Source of the DNA: an uncultured Acidobacteriia bacterium
GTDB lineage: Bacteria > Acidobacteriota > Terriglobia > Bryobacterales > Bryobacteraceae
DNA: 64,000 nt
NCBI GenBank assembly: GCA_903875575.1
Contig: CAIQWJ010000005.1
Location: 62,001-126,000 of the forward strand
Reading direction: 5' to 3'
The notes under the pieces were generated by a model. That model worked only from the letters and a program-made list of their open reading frames with translations, searched no databases and was not told the DNA's origin. Position 1 is the stretch's first letter. Each line of letters opens with the position of its first letter. The position numbers were made by a program, and so were the translations under genes. Below are positions 53,035 to 61,975 of this stretch, piece by piece.

Positions 53035-54059
53035 ATGTATCGACGAATCCGCGTTGCTTTCGCCGGCCTCATTGTTTGCGGCCTGGCCTTTACTGCCGAC
53101 CTTGGCGACACCTTTTATTCAAACGTCCATCAACTGACCTCTGGTGGGCAGAACGCCGAGGCGTACTGGTCGCCCGATGGCAAGCGGCTGATCTTTCAAT
53201 CGACGCGCGGCGAACTGAAGTGCGACCAGATCTTCACCATGAACGCCGATGGCTCCAGCCAGAAGATGGTTTCGAACGGCAAAGGCCGCACCACGTGGGG
53301 TACTTCCTGCCGGATAACAAGACGATCCTGTATGGGTCGACACATCTGGCGGGCGATGCCTGCCCCGCCGACGCCGATCACAGCAAGGGCTACGTCTGGG
53401 CGGTTTATCCGGGCTACGATATTTTCTCGGCGAAGGACGATGGCACGAACATCAAGCGGCTCACCGATGCGCCTGGCTATGACGCCGAGGCTACGGTCAA
53501 CGCGAAGACGAACAGGGTGATTTATACGTCGATGGCGTCGGGCGATCTGGATTTGTGGGAGATGAATCCGGATGGGTCGGGTAAGAAGCAGATTACGAAA
53601 TCGTACGGTTATGACGGTGGCGCGGTGTTTTCGAAGGATGGGAAGAAGATCGCGTGGCGCGCCGGTCATCCGACGACGCCGGAGACGAAGCAGAAGTATG
53701 CGGACCTGTTGAAGGAGAACCTGACGAGTCCAATGAAGATGGAACTGTTTGTGGCGGATGTGGATGGGAAGAATACGAAGCAGATTACGAATTTCGGGTG
53801 CGCGTCGTTTGCGCCGACGTTTACGCCGGATGGGAAGCAGTTGCTGTTCGCGTCGAATAAGCATGAGTGCGATTCGAGTAAGTTCGAGCTTTATCTGATC
53901 AATATTGATGGGACGGGTTTGAAGCAGGTGACGAATTACGGCGGGTTCACGTCGTTCCCGGAGTTTTCGCCGGATGGGAGTAAGTTGGTTTTCGTTTCGG
54001 ACTGGAAGGCCGCGGCGCGGTATGAGTTTAATATTTTTACGGCGGACTGGAAGCGGTAG
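53035..54059 (+). pseudogene. TolB-like beta-propeller gene with a frameshift
   Basis: The N-terminal frame encodes a signal peptide (RRIRVAFAGLIVCGLAFTAD) and WSPDGKRLIFQSTRGELKCD, FTMNADGSSQKMVSNGKGRTT. At about 53297-53300, within a run of four Gs, the frame shifts. The rest follows as YFLPDNKTILYGSTHLAGDA, NPDGSGKKQITKSYGYDGGA, PDGKQLLFASNKHECDSSKF, PDGSKLVFVSDWKA, ending at 54059. The WD40/TolB-like PDG repeats continue unbroken across the join. One missing base explains it. The product would be a secreted six-bladed propeller of about 340 residues. Confidence 0.82.
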
Positions 54060-54103
54060 GGGGGATGCCCGCGTGTGCAGGGTTCCCGACTGCACGGATT
54101 ATT

Positions 54104-54134
54104 GAGCTGCGACGCTCCCTTGCGGTCGCGGCTC
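54104..54134 (+). repeat. REP sequence, copy 2
   Basis: This 31-bp copy is identical to the core of copy 1, including the preceding CTGCACGGATT-TTGAG context from 54070. It lies between the TolB-like gene and the REP-associated transposase. Confidence 0.8.
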
Positions 54135-54205
54135 TCCAAGGGCATCCCGTTGCAGAGCGATGTTGTGGAGCGGCGGGATAGGATGTGAAGGGCGGATTCG
54201 GATGA

Positions 54206-54227
54206 GAGCCGCGACCGCGAGGGAGCG
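54206..54227 (-). repeat. REP sequence, inverted copy
   Basis: GAGCCGCGACCGCGAGGGAGCG is the reverse complement of the REP core with one base changed. It ends 3 bp before the transposase start codon and, with copy 2, forms an inverted pair upstream of the gene. Confidence 0.75.
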
Positions 54228-54230
54228 TTT

Positions 54231-54725
54231 TTGAGATATTTCATTACGTTCGCGTGCTATGGTGCCCACCTGCACGGCGATGATTCAGGCGCAGTGGATC
54301 AAAATCACAACCTGTTTGGCGGCCGATTGGTGCAGCCAGATCCTCTTCGCGCCAAGGCGGAGCGTGCGAGGATGCCGCAGCCGCCCTATCGGCTTGACGA
54401 GGATGCGCGGGAGGCGGTGCTCTCAGCTTTGCGGCAACACTGCGAACTTCGCGGCTGGAAACTCATGGCCGCACATGTACGGACGAACCATGTGCATGTC
54501 ATTGTGGAGGCCGAAGTGCAGCCGGAGAGGATCTTGATCGAGTTTAAGTCGTACGCCAGCCGGGCGCTGAACCGGTTGGGCCGCGATGGGCCGGATCGAA
54601 GGCGCTGGGCACGGCATGGAAGCACGCGATGGTTATTTCAGGACCACGAGTTCGAGAGCGCCATGCAGTACGTGGTGGAATCGCAGGGCGCGCGGATGGC
54701 GGTTTTCGTGGCAGACGAATATTGA
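54231..54725 (+). CDS. REP-associated tyrosine transposase (RAYT, Y1/HUH family)
   Basis: This 164-residue protein has the HUH nuclease core RTNHVHVIVEAEV (H87 and H89) and the single catalytic Tyr108 in FKSYASRALNRLG. FITFACYGAHLHG at the N-terminus and RWARHGSTRWLFQDHEFESAMQYVVESQG at the end fit RAYT proteins. It uses a TTG start. REP sequences lie on both sides (54104, 54206 inverted, 54724), the signature arrangement of a RAYT domesticated from IS200/IS605-like transposases. RAYTs cut single-stranded REP DNA and spread or maintain REPs. Confidence 0.82.
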   Translation: MRYFITFACYGAHLHGDDSGAVDQNHNLFGGRLVQPDPLRAKAERARMPQPPYRLDEDAREAVLSALRQHCELRGWKLMAAHVRTNHVHVIVEAEVQPERILIEFKSYASRALNRLGRDGPDRRRWARHGSTRWLFQDHEFESAMQYVVESQGARMAVFVADEY

Positions 54726-54754
54726 TCTGCGACGCTCCCTTGCGGTCGCGGCTC
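54724..54754 (+). repeat. REP sequence, copy 3
   Basis: This copy differs from the other cores by one base (GAT for GAG) and overlaps the last codons of the transposase. Homology to copy 1 continues to about 54825, up to the start of the next gene. Confidence 0.78.
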
Positions 54755-54830
54755 ACCAACGCGCTCACATGGAACGTTCGATATCGATGTATTATTGCGG
54801 CGTCAGATCGGATATGATGGGCGGAATCCG

Positions 54831-55724
54831 ATGAGATCCGCACTACTGTTGTTTATCGCCTGCTGTGCCCTGCCCGCTCAGGTGGGCAGGCCGCTGGCCG
54901 ACGCGCATAATTGCTACCCGTATGAGGGGAAATACAAAGACCGCATCGACCGGGCTCTGACGATGGGTTTTCCGGTGGCGATTGAGCAGGATATTGCTTA
55001 CTATCGCGGCGAAGCCGTGGTCACGCACACGGAGAAGACGAATGGCTCAGAGCCTACGCTGAAGGCGCATTTCTTTGAGAAAGTACGGCCGATTATTGAG
55101 AAGGCGCTGCGGGAGAATCGGCGCGACACGTGGCCGCTAATCGTGCTGCATTTCGATTTCAAGGACGTGAAGCCTGAGACGCTGCATGCCGCGTGGGATG
55201 TGCTCAAGGAGTATGAGCCGTGGCTGGCTACTGCTTTGAAGACGGCGGATGCTTCGAAGCTTTCGCCTTTCGACATGAAGCCGATTCTGGTGCTGACGGA
55301 AGATGCGGATGAGCAGGCGGTTGTCTTCGATAGTGAAGTGCCGGTGGGTGGGAAGCTACGGCTGTTTGGGTCGGCGCATACCAAGGATCTGACGGCGCGG
55401 GCGACGAATTACCGGCGGTGGCTGAATTATTCGTGGCATGCGGTGGAGCCGGAGGGGCAGCAGAAGGCCGGGGAGTGGTCGGCGGAGAAGGCGGCGCGGC
55501 TGCGGCAGATTGTGGAGAACGCGCACGGGCTGGGTTACTGGATTCGGTTTTACACGCTGGATGGGTATACGGAGAACGAGAATCAGGGGTGGTTCGCGGA
55601 TTACAATTTCGGGTCGCATGCGGCGGTGGAGCAGCGGTGGAAGGCGGCGATGGACGCGGGGGTGGATCTGATTGCGTCGGATCAGTATGAGGCGCTGAGT
55701 TCGTTCATGAAGCCTGCGAAGTGA
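54831..55724 (+). CDS. Secreted PLC-like phosphodiesterase
   Basis: From the ATG at 54831 the protein has 297 residues with a short signal peptide (MRSALLLFIACCALPAQ). The TIM-barrel core has GRPLADAHNCYPYEGKYKDRIDRALTMGFPVAIEQDIAYYRGEAVVTHT, with the His, Glu and Asp residues expected of phosphatidylinositol-phospholipase-C-like or glycerophosphodiesterase-like enzymes. It ends AMDAGVDLIASDQYEAL. The substrate is likely a phosphodiester outside the cytoplasm but is not identified. The start lies directly after REP copy 3. Confidence 0.72.
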   Translation: MRSALLLFIACCALPAQVGRPLADAHNCYPYEGKYKDRIDRALTMGFPVAIEQDIAYYRGEAVVTHTEKTNGSEPTLKAHFFEKVRPIIEKALRENRRDTWPLIVLHFDFKDVKPETLHAAWDVLKEYEPWLATALKTADASKLSPFDMKPILVLTEDADEQAVVFDSEVPVGGKLRLFGSAHTKDLTARATNYRRWLNYSWHAVEPEGQQKAGEWSAEKAARLRQIVENAHGLGYWIRFYTLDGYTENENQGWFADYNFGSHAAVEQRWKAAMDAGVDLIASDQYEALSSFMKPAK

Positions 55725-55753
55725 GGCGGATTCGGGTTATAGTGGATGACGTT

Positions 55754-56062
55754 ATGACTCGTTTAATCGCAATCTACAATCAGCCCGCCGATACGGCGGC
55801 ATTTGATAAGTACTACTATGAGACGCATGCTCCGCTGGCCAAGACGGTTCCGGGTTTGCGGGCTTACACTGTGAGCGCGGCGACTCCGGCGGTGGTGGCC
55901 GGGGATGTGAAGCCTTACCTGGTGGCGGAGCTGGATTTCGACGACGCGGCGAGTCTGCAGGCGGCGCTGGGGTCGGCGGAAGGTCAGGCGACGGCGGCGG
56001 ACCTGGCGAATTTTGCGCAGGCCGGGGTGACGCTGCTTACGTTTGATGTGAAGAGCGTTTAG
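55754..56062 (+). CDS. EthD-family protein
   Basis: This 102-residue protein has the dimeric ferredoxin-like EthD fold: MTRLIAIYNQPADTAAFDKYYYETHAPLAKTVPGL, then VAELDFDDAASLQAALGSAEGQATAADLANFAQAG. The YYYETHAPLA motif is diagnostic. Members assist in ether or quinone degradation or act as small dehydratase-like proteins; the role here is not known. It uses the ATG at 55754, with an upstream in-frame codon at 55721 being less likely. Confidence 0.83.
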   Translation: MTRLIAIYNQPADTAAFDKYYYETHAPLAKTVPGLRAYTVSAATPAVVAGDVKPYLVAELDFDDAASLQAALGSAEGQATAADLANFAQAGVTLLTFDVKSV

Positions 56063-56070
56063 GGGCGGGC

Positions 56071-56424
56071 TTATTGACGGGAAGCGAGTAATTCGCGCTC
56101 AAGGGCAACGTGAAGCAGTTGCTGGACATAAGCTTCGTAGGGTACTCCCTTGGACTTTGAGAGTGCCTGCGCGACCGCAAGGTCGGGAGCGTTCAGACGA
56201 ATTGTGCCCGTGTCGGGCGCTTCCGGCCGTCGGAAGAATGGGTTCCGAATCCAACCGGTGGTTGCGGTGATTTCCGGAATATCACTGGTGTCGATTGCTT
56301 CGTCGGGAAGAGCCGCGAGTGCGGCCAGTTCTGTGCGCTCACGTTTGGTGGGCTTCCGTTTGCGAATCTCGTCCAGCGTCATCGTGATTGTTACCGATTT
56401 ATTCGTCTCAGTTGCCTTCTTCAT
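56071..56424 (-). CDS. brnA: BrnA antitoxin
   Basis: From the ATG at 56424 the protein has 117 residues. It has the BrnA pattern: a flexible N-terminus with KRKPTKRERTELAALAALPDEAID, then DTGTIRLNAPDLAVAQALSKSKGVPYEAYVQQLLHVALERE, the C-terminal ribbon-helix-helix DNA-binding part. BrnA neutralises the BrnT toxin and represses the operon. Its start overlaps the end of brnT by 17 bp. Confidence 0.82.
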   Translation of the reverse strand: MKKATETNKSVTITMTLDEIRKRKPTKRERTELAALAALPDEAIDTSDIPEITATTGWIRNPFFRRPEAPDTGTIRLNAPDLAVAQALSKSKGVPYEAYVQQLLHVALERELLASRQ

Positions 56425-56701
56425 ATAGCCTCCTCTCCCCCGGCGTCGCTTTTCGCGCCGAAATGATCCGAAACAGGACATCTTCGGTGTCGCCGGCAAT
56501 GGTGTGAACAACCAGAGCAATCACCGACCCGTTCTTCATCCGGCCAATTGTCTGCCAGCGTTCCTCGCCGTCCACATAGCGGTCCGGTCGTAAAATCGAG
56601 TTCAGGTCGTAAAAAACATCGCAAGCCGCAGCGAACCCGATTCCGTGTTTGAGGCTGTTGCTCCGGTCCTTCTTCTCGTCCCACTCGAAGCGAGCAGCCA
56701 C
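56408..56701 (-). CDS. brnT: BrnT toxin
   Basis: This 97-residue protein matches BrnT throughout: RFEWDEKKDRSNSLKHGIGFAAACDVFYD, DGEERWQTIGRMKNGSVIALVVHTI and FRIISARKATPGERRLYEE. BrnT is a RelE-like ribonuclease toxin, and its catalytic Lys, Arg and Glu positions look intact. It lies first in the operon, ahead of brnA, as usual for this type II module. Confidence 0.86.
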   Translation of the reverse strand: MAARFEWDEKKDRSNSLKHGIGFAAACDVFYDLNSILRPDRYVDGEERWQTIGRMKNGSVIALVVHTIAGDTEDVLFRIISARKATPGERRLYEEGN

Positions 56702-56754
56702 TACACAACATTGTAAACGAACGGGTGGACGACGAACTACGGAGTTTTTTGGTG

Positions 56755-57660
56755 TTAATTGCTGGTCGGGATTGTCTCGATGTGATCGATGACCAGGGTA
56801 TCCAGCAAAAAGCCTTTCGATTTCACGAGCCTCAGGCCCAGTTGTTTCTGGACTGCGGTAAAGATGTCCGGGAAACTGCCGTTGTCAAAATTCATTGAGG
56901 TGGCCGCACCCACAGGGCCAATAGTTACATTGCCGAGGCGGGGGTTGAATTTGAGTTTGAAGTCATATTTGCCGGTCAGGCCAGTCTTGTCCGCAATGTA
57001 TCTTGGCGATCCATCCGACCCACTCACGAAATGGCGAAGGCGGTCGGCAATAAAATCGGGGATAGTGTAGCTCTTAGCCGTGACCTGTTCACCGTCAGGA
57101 CCCATGCCGATGGCCGAGCCGTGGCCGGGTGGCAGCACGAGGAATCCGTCAGGATCGCGTTCTCCACTGGCTCCAAAAATAGGATCCGGGGCATCGGGGT
57201 CAGCCGATTGTTTGAGTTTTGGGTCACCGGGCGCTACGACCAGTTCGTAGCCTGGAAGCATCCGGTTTTCGTGGTGGAGTCTGAGCTGAAACCGCTCGAT
57301 CAGAAGGTTTTGGAGCATCAGTCGAAATTCCGCCTTCGTGGTTTCGGGCGGCATCGTCACCTCAATCGCGTAGGACGGTCCACGTGCGATGAGCGGGGTT
57401 CTACTGATGATCCGATACTCCTCAACGTCCCAGGCCTTCATGATCAGTTGCTGCAGCGTGGTGAGCCCCCATCTCATGCGGCCAGGTTCGCTGGTGCCGG
57501 GGCCGCCTTTCATCTGGAGTAGACCTGGGACGATAGGGCCTTTGACGTAGATCTTCACGGAGGCCGCGTCAAACGTTGGGTGTGCGTTTTGAGCTAGCGC
57601 GGCGCTTAGGGCGAGGGTGAGGCTGGCAATCAGCCGGGAGATTCGTCTCATTTGGTTCAT
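56755..57660 (-). CDS. TIGR03435-family protein
   Basis: This 301-residue protein has a signal peptide (RISRLIASLTLALSAALAQ) and the family blocks HPTFDAASVKIYVKGP, LRWGLTTLQQLIMKAWDVEEY, LLIERFQLRLHHENRMLPGYELVVAPG and IADKTGLTGKYDFKLKF. The end DTLVIDHIETIPTSN is the conserved C-terminal signature. It is the last of five family members in the window and is convergent with nothing; the topoisomerase-helicase gene is divergent. Confidence 0.86.
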   Translation of the reverse strand: MNQMRRISRLIASLTLALSAALAQNAHPTFDAASVKIYVKGPIVPGLLQMKGGPGTSEPGRMRWGLTTLQQLIMKAWDVEEYRIISRTPLIARGPSYAIEVTMPPETTKAEFRLMLQNLLIERFQLRLHHENRMLPGYELVVAPGDPKLKQSADPDAPDPIFGASGERDPDGFLVLPPGHGSAIGMGPDGEQVTAKSYTIPDFIADRLRHFVSGSDGSPRYIADKTGLTGKYDFKLKFNPRLGNVTIGPVGAATSMNFDNGSFPDIFTAVQKQLGLRLVKSKGFLLDTLVIDHIETIPTSN

Positions 57661-57763
57661 ACGGGGCCGCTTCGCTTCCCGTCATTGTAGAACAGATTTG
57701 GAGGGCCGGTTTTTCTTTTACTGGGCAGGCGGAAACGCCTGCCCCACACATGCACGGTAAAAT

Positions 57764-60700
57764 ATGAGCTTGAGCAACGAGTTGGGGGAATCGGTCGCCG
57801 GGGCAGTAGCGGTTCTGGCTGAGAAGCCTTCGGTCGCCCGTGATATCGCCAAGGTGCTCGGGGCCAACACCAAGGGCGATGGCTACCTGCATGGCAACGG
57901 CTACATTGTCACGTGGGCCATCGGACACCTGGCGTCGCTGGCACAACCTCACGAAATTCGCGCGGAATGGAAGTTCTGGCGGCGGGACCAACTGCCCATG
58001 CTGCCGGTTGACTGGCCTCTGGTCGTTTACGACAAAACCAAAGATCAGTTTGATGTCGTCCGGAAGATTCTCGCTTCGCCGCGCGTGGGCCGCGTCATCT
58101 GCGCGACGGACGCGGGGCGCGAGGGCGAACTCATCTTCCGCTACATCTACGAAGCTGCGGGCTGTTCGAAGCCGATCAGTCGGCTTTGGATTTCGTCGCT
58201 CACGCCGGAGGCCATCCGCAAGGGCTTCGCCGCCGTGAAGCCGGGCGCGGACTACGAGCCGCTGGCGGATGCCGCGCGTGGGCGCAGTCGGGCTGATTGG
58301 CTGGTCGGGATGAACCTCTCGCGCGCCTACACGCTGGCTTACGGGGATGTTTTGAGCGTGGGTCGCGTACAGACGCCGACGCTGGCCATGGTGGTGGAGC
58401 GGGAACTGGCGGTGCGTCGTTTCGTGCCGGAAGATTACCTGGAAGTGGTGGCGACGTTTCGTCCGTCGGAGCGGCCTGAGGGGGAGAGTTACAAGGGCAC
58501 ATGGGTTCGGGATACGGCGGAGATTCAGAAATCTTCGCGGCTGCCGGCCGTGGGTGCGGATGGCGGTGTGGAAGCGGCGCAGATTGTGGAACGGGCGAAG
58601 ACGGGTGCCGCCGCAATTGAGTCGGTGAAGGCCGAGACGCAGCGCATGGGGCCGCCGCCGCTTTACGATCTCACAGAGTTGCAGCGTCATGCGAACCGGC
58701 TGTTCGGGTTTAGCGCGCAGCACACGCTGGATACGGCGCAGACCTTGTATGAGCGGCACAAGCTGATCAGTTATCCGCGTACCGACAGCCGTCACTTGTC
58801 GCACGATGTGGCGGCAACGGTGGGCGGGATTGTGGATGCGGTGTCGGGTCCTTATCGCGCGTTGCTGGCTCCGGGTACGGGCGAGAAGCCGCTGGGGAAG
58901 CGGTACGTCGATGACACGAAGGTCACGGACCACCATGCGATTATTCCCACGGTGACGTCGCCGGGTCGTGTGAGCCTGTCGCCGGATGAGGCGAAGCTCT
59001 ACGACCTGGTTTGCCGTCGCTTTCTTTCCTGCTGGCATGAGGATCACATCTGGCAGGTGACGACGGTGATTACGGCCATTGTGAATGGTGCGATCACGGA
59101 CCGGTATCACTCGTCGGGGAAAGCGATCCAGCAGGTTGGGTGGAAGGTGCTGGATTTCCAGACGGAGAAGAAGAAAGCCGGGAAGAAGAAGGCTGGCGAC
59201 GAGGGGCAGGAAGAAGAGCAGGCGTTGCCGGCTGGGTTGGCGCGCGGGCAGGCGCAGGATGTGCTGGATGCCGAGGCGGTGCGGAAGAAGACGCGCGCAC
59301 CGAAGCGGTTTACGGAAGCCACGCTGCTGACGGCGATGGAGACGGCGGGGAAGACGCTCGATGAGAAAGAGCTGTCGGATGCGATGAAAGAGACCGGACT
59401 GGGGACGCCGGCCACGAGGGCTTCGATTATTGAGACGCTGCTGAAGCGCGAGTATATTGTGCGGCAGGCGAAGAATCTGGAGGCTACCGATAAGGGGATT
59501 CAGCTGATTGAGGTGGTGCATCCGGAGGTAAAGAGTCCGGCGATGACGGGGCAGTGGGAAGCGTATCTGAAGCAGATCCAGCGGGGTGAGGCGGAGTTGG
59601 GGCCGTTTGTACGCGGGATTGAGGATTACGTGCGGGGGGTGGTGGGGAAGGTGGGGCAGTTGCCGGCGGCACCTCGGCAGAATAACGGCGGGGCGGCGAA
59701 TCGGCCGGGTGGGTACAGTTCGGATGGAGCGAGGGATGCTGCCCCACGCGTTGCGCCTGCCGCGCGCGCCACGCCCGTGAAGACGGGGGCGATGACTGAA
59801 CCTGTGATCGCCGTCAGCGGCGAGCCCCTGGACGCGCTGCTGCATCGCGCCTTCGGTTTCCCGGCGTTTCGCGCGAATCAGGAAGAAGTCTGCCGCACGA
59901 TTATCGCGGGGCGCGACGCGTTGCTCGTCATGCCTACGGGCGCGGGCAAATCACTCTGCTACCAACTGCCGGGGCTGGCGCTCGGCGGCACTACGCTGGT
60001 GATCAGTCCGCTGATCGCGCTGATGGAAGATCAATTTGCCAAGCTGCGGGAGCGCGGCTTCGCGGTGGAGTGCATCCATTCCGGGCGCGATCGGGCGGCG
60101 TCGCGGCAGGTCTGTATCGACTACCTGAATGGCAAGCTCCAGTTCCTGTTCATCGCGCCGGAGCGGCTGCGGGTGCCGGGTTTCCCGGAGATGCTGGCGA
60201 AGCGCAAGCCCGCGCTGGTCGCGATTGACGAGGCGCATTGTATCTCGCAATGGGGTCATGATTTCCGTCCGGATTATCGGCTGCTGGGCGGCTATATTCC
60301 CACGCTGCGGCCCGCTCCAGTGATTGCGTTGACTGCCACGGCCACCGGCATTGTGCAGCGCGACATCTGCGCACAGTTGGGCTTTGACGATCAGGCGAGC
60401 TTCATTCACGGCTTCCGGCGATCGAATATCGCGATTGAGGTGGTGGAGACGAGTCCTTCGCAACGGCCTGGGCTGGCGCTGGAATTTCTGGACGACCCTG
60501 AGCGTCGGCCCGCCATTATTTACACGCCGAGCCGCAAGCAGGCGGAGAGCGTTGCCGCGCTGCTGGCGACGAAGTATCCGACGGCGGCGTATCATGCGGG
60601 GCTGGATGCCGAGCGGCGGCGGCGCGTGCAGGATCAGTTCCTGAACGGGAAGCTGGAAGTGGTGGTGGCGACCATCGCGTTCGGGATGGGAATTGACAAG

Positions 60701-61906
60701 GCAAACATTCGGTCGGTGATGCATACGGCGCTGCCGGGGAGCGTGGAAGCTTATTACCAGGAGATTGGCCGCGCGGGTCGCGATGGCGAGCCGAGTCGGG
60801 CGATTCTCATGCATTCGTATGCCGACCGCCATACGCATGATTTCTTTTTTGAGCGCGATTACCCGGACGTGAAGGTGCTGGACCAGATTTACGCGAAGCT
60901 GCGCACGGAACCGCAGGATCGTGAAAACGTGGAGCGGTACTGCAAGGTGGGCGCGGACATGTTCGCGAAGGCTCTGGAGAAACTGTGGACGCATGGAGGC
61001 GTGACGGTGGATGCGGCGGAGAATCTGACGCGCGGGGCGGCGGACTGGCGCGATTCCTACATCGCGCAGGGGGAACAGAAGCAGGCGCAGATTGAGGCGA
61101 TGATCCGGTATGCGCAGAGCAGCCAGTGCCGGATGTCGAGCCTGGTGCGGCATTTTGGCGATACGGCGGACAGCCAGAAGCCATGCGGGATTTGCGATTT
61201 CTGCGCGCCGGACCAGTGCGTGGCGCAGACGTTCCGGTCGGCGAATGAGACGGAGAAGACCGTGGCGCGCGGGGTGTTGGATTCGATCACGATGACGGGC
61301 CGGTCCGTGGGGCAGTTGCATACGCAGCTTTGTTCCGGGAACGGGATGGATCGCGACGCGTTCGAGGAATTGATGGGGGCGATGGCGCGCGCCGGGCTGG
61401 TGAAGCTGGTGGAGGCGGTGTTCGAGAAGGACGGCAAGCAGATCCCGTTCCGCAAGGTGAGCCTGACGCGCGACGGCGGCGATCTGGACGAGGACACGCC
61501 GATCGAGCTGGAGATTCGCGGGATGGCGGATCCAACTAAGGGCGTTGGGGCGGGACGAAGAAAACCGACCGGTGCGGCGAAGAAGCCGGCGAAGAAGGCA
61601 AAGAAGAAGACAGCGGCACGCAGCCGGACCGCCGAGGCGGATCCTTTCGAAATGGCGGTAGAGGAACCGGCTCCCAAGGCCGCCGACTCGAAGGCCGCCG
61701 TACTGCTCAAGGAATGGCGTCGGGCTCAGGCAAAGAAGCTTGGGGTGCCGAGCTTCCGGGTGATGTCCGACCGGGTGCTCCACGCGATTGCCGACGACCA
61801 GCCTGCGAATCTGGCGGAGTTGATGGCAATTCCGGGGATCGGCCTGAAGACGGTGGAGAAGTACGGGGCGCAGATTTACAAGATTCTGGACCAGGCCCGG
61901 CGATGA
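57764..61906 (+). CDS. Fusion of DNA topoisomerase III and RecQ helicase
   Basis: This 1380-residue protein joins two complete enzymes. Residues 1-620 are topoisomerase III: the Toprim domain (VLAEKPSVARDIAKVLG, ATDAGREGELIFRYIYE with D116), LVGMNLSRAYT, VGRVQTPTLA and the catalytic Tyr337 in LISYPRTDS. A Pro/Ala-rich linker follows. From about residue 690 comes RecQ: Walker A MPTGAGKS (K729), DEAH at 822-825, SRKQAESVAALLATKYPTA, TIAFGMGIDKANIRSVMHT, the Zn site C-x18-C-x2-C-x2-C, an RQC winged helix, a Lys-rich linker and a C-terminal HRDC domain (PANLAELMAIPGIGLKTVEKYG). The two enzymes normally act together to dissolve double Holliday junctions and process late replication forms. There is no stop or frameshift. 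Confidence 0.93.
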   Translation: MSLSNELGESVAGAVAVLAEKPSVARDIAKVLGANTKGDGYLHGNGYIVTWAIGHLASLAQPHEIRAEWKFWRRDQLPMLPVDWPLVVYDKTKDQFDVVRKILASPRVGRVICATDAGREGELIFRYIYEAAGCSKPISRLWISSLTPEAIRKGFAAVKPGADYEPLADAARGRSRADWLVGMNLSRAYTLAYGDVLSVGRVQTPTLAMVVERELAVRRFVPEDYLEVVATFRPSERPEGESYKGTWVRDTAEIQKSSRLPAVGADGGVEAAQIVERAKTGAAAIESVKAETQRMGPPPLYDLTELQRHANRLFGFSAQHTLDTAQTLYERHKLISYPRTDSRHLSHDVAATVGGIVDAVSGPYRALLAPGTGEKPLGKRYVDDTKVTDHHAIIPTVTSPGRVSLSPDEAKLYDLVCRRFLSCWHEDHIWQVTTVITAIVNGAITDRYHSSGKAIQQVGWKVLDFQTEKKKAGKKKAGDEGQEEEQALPAGLARGQAQDVLDAEAVRKKTRAPKRFTEATLLTAMETAGKTLDEKELSDAMKETGLGTPATRASIIETLLKREYIVRQAKNLEATDKGIQLIEVVHPEVKSPAMTGQWEAYLKQIQRGEAELGPFVRGIEDYVRGVVGKVGQLPAAPRQNNGGAANRPGGYSSDGARDAAPRVAPAARATPVKTGAMTEPVIAVSGEPLDALLHRAFGFPAFRANQEEVCRTIIAGRDALLVMPTGAGKSLCYQLPGLALGGTTLVISPLIALMEDQFAKLRERGFAVECIHSGRDRAASRQVCIDYLNGKLQFLFIAPERLRVPGFPEMLAKRKPALVAIDEAHCISQWGHDFRPDYRLLGGYIPTLRPAPVIALTATATGIVQRDICAQLGFDDQASFIHGFRRSNIAIEVVETSPSQRPGLALEFLDDPERRPAIIYTPSRKQAESVAALLATKYPTAAYHAGLDAERRRRVQDQFLNGKLEVVVATIAFGMGIDKANIRSVMHTALPGSVEAYYQEIGRAGRDGEPSRAILMHSYADRHTHDFFFERDYPDVKVLDQIYAKLRTEPQDRENVERYCKVGADMFAKALEKLWTHGGVTVDAAENLTRGAADWRDSYIAQGEQKQAQIEAMIRYAQSSQCRMSSLVRHFGDTADSQKPCGICDFCAPDQCVAQTFRSANETEKTVARGVLDSITMTGRSVGQLHTQLCSGNGMDRDAFEELMGAMARAGLVKLVEAVFEKDGKQIPFRKVSLTRDGGDLDEDTPIELEIRGMADPTKGVGAGRRKPTGAAKKPAKKAKKKTAARSRTAEADPFEMAVEEPAPKAADSKAAVLLKEWRRAQAKKLGVPSFRVMSDRVLHAIADDQPANLAELMAIPGIGLKTVEKYGAQIYKILDQARR

Positions 61907-61975
61907 AATCCGGGGTCCCGGATCTGGTAGAATTTATGAGGTAGAAACACGCCGGTATAACAAGGACGCCACGAA

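Noticed and set aside
57569-59845. Very long open frame antisense to the topoisomerase part
   Set aside because: Its translation is Arg/His/Pro-rich low-complexity text typical of the reverse strand of a high-GC gene, and the forward frame has all catalytic motifs.
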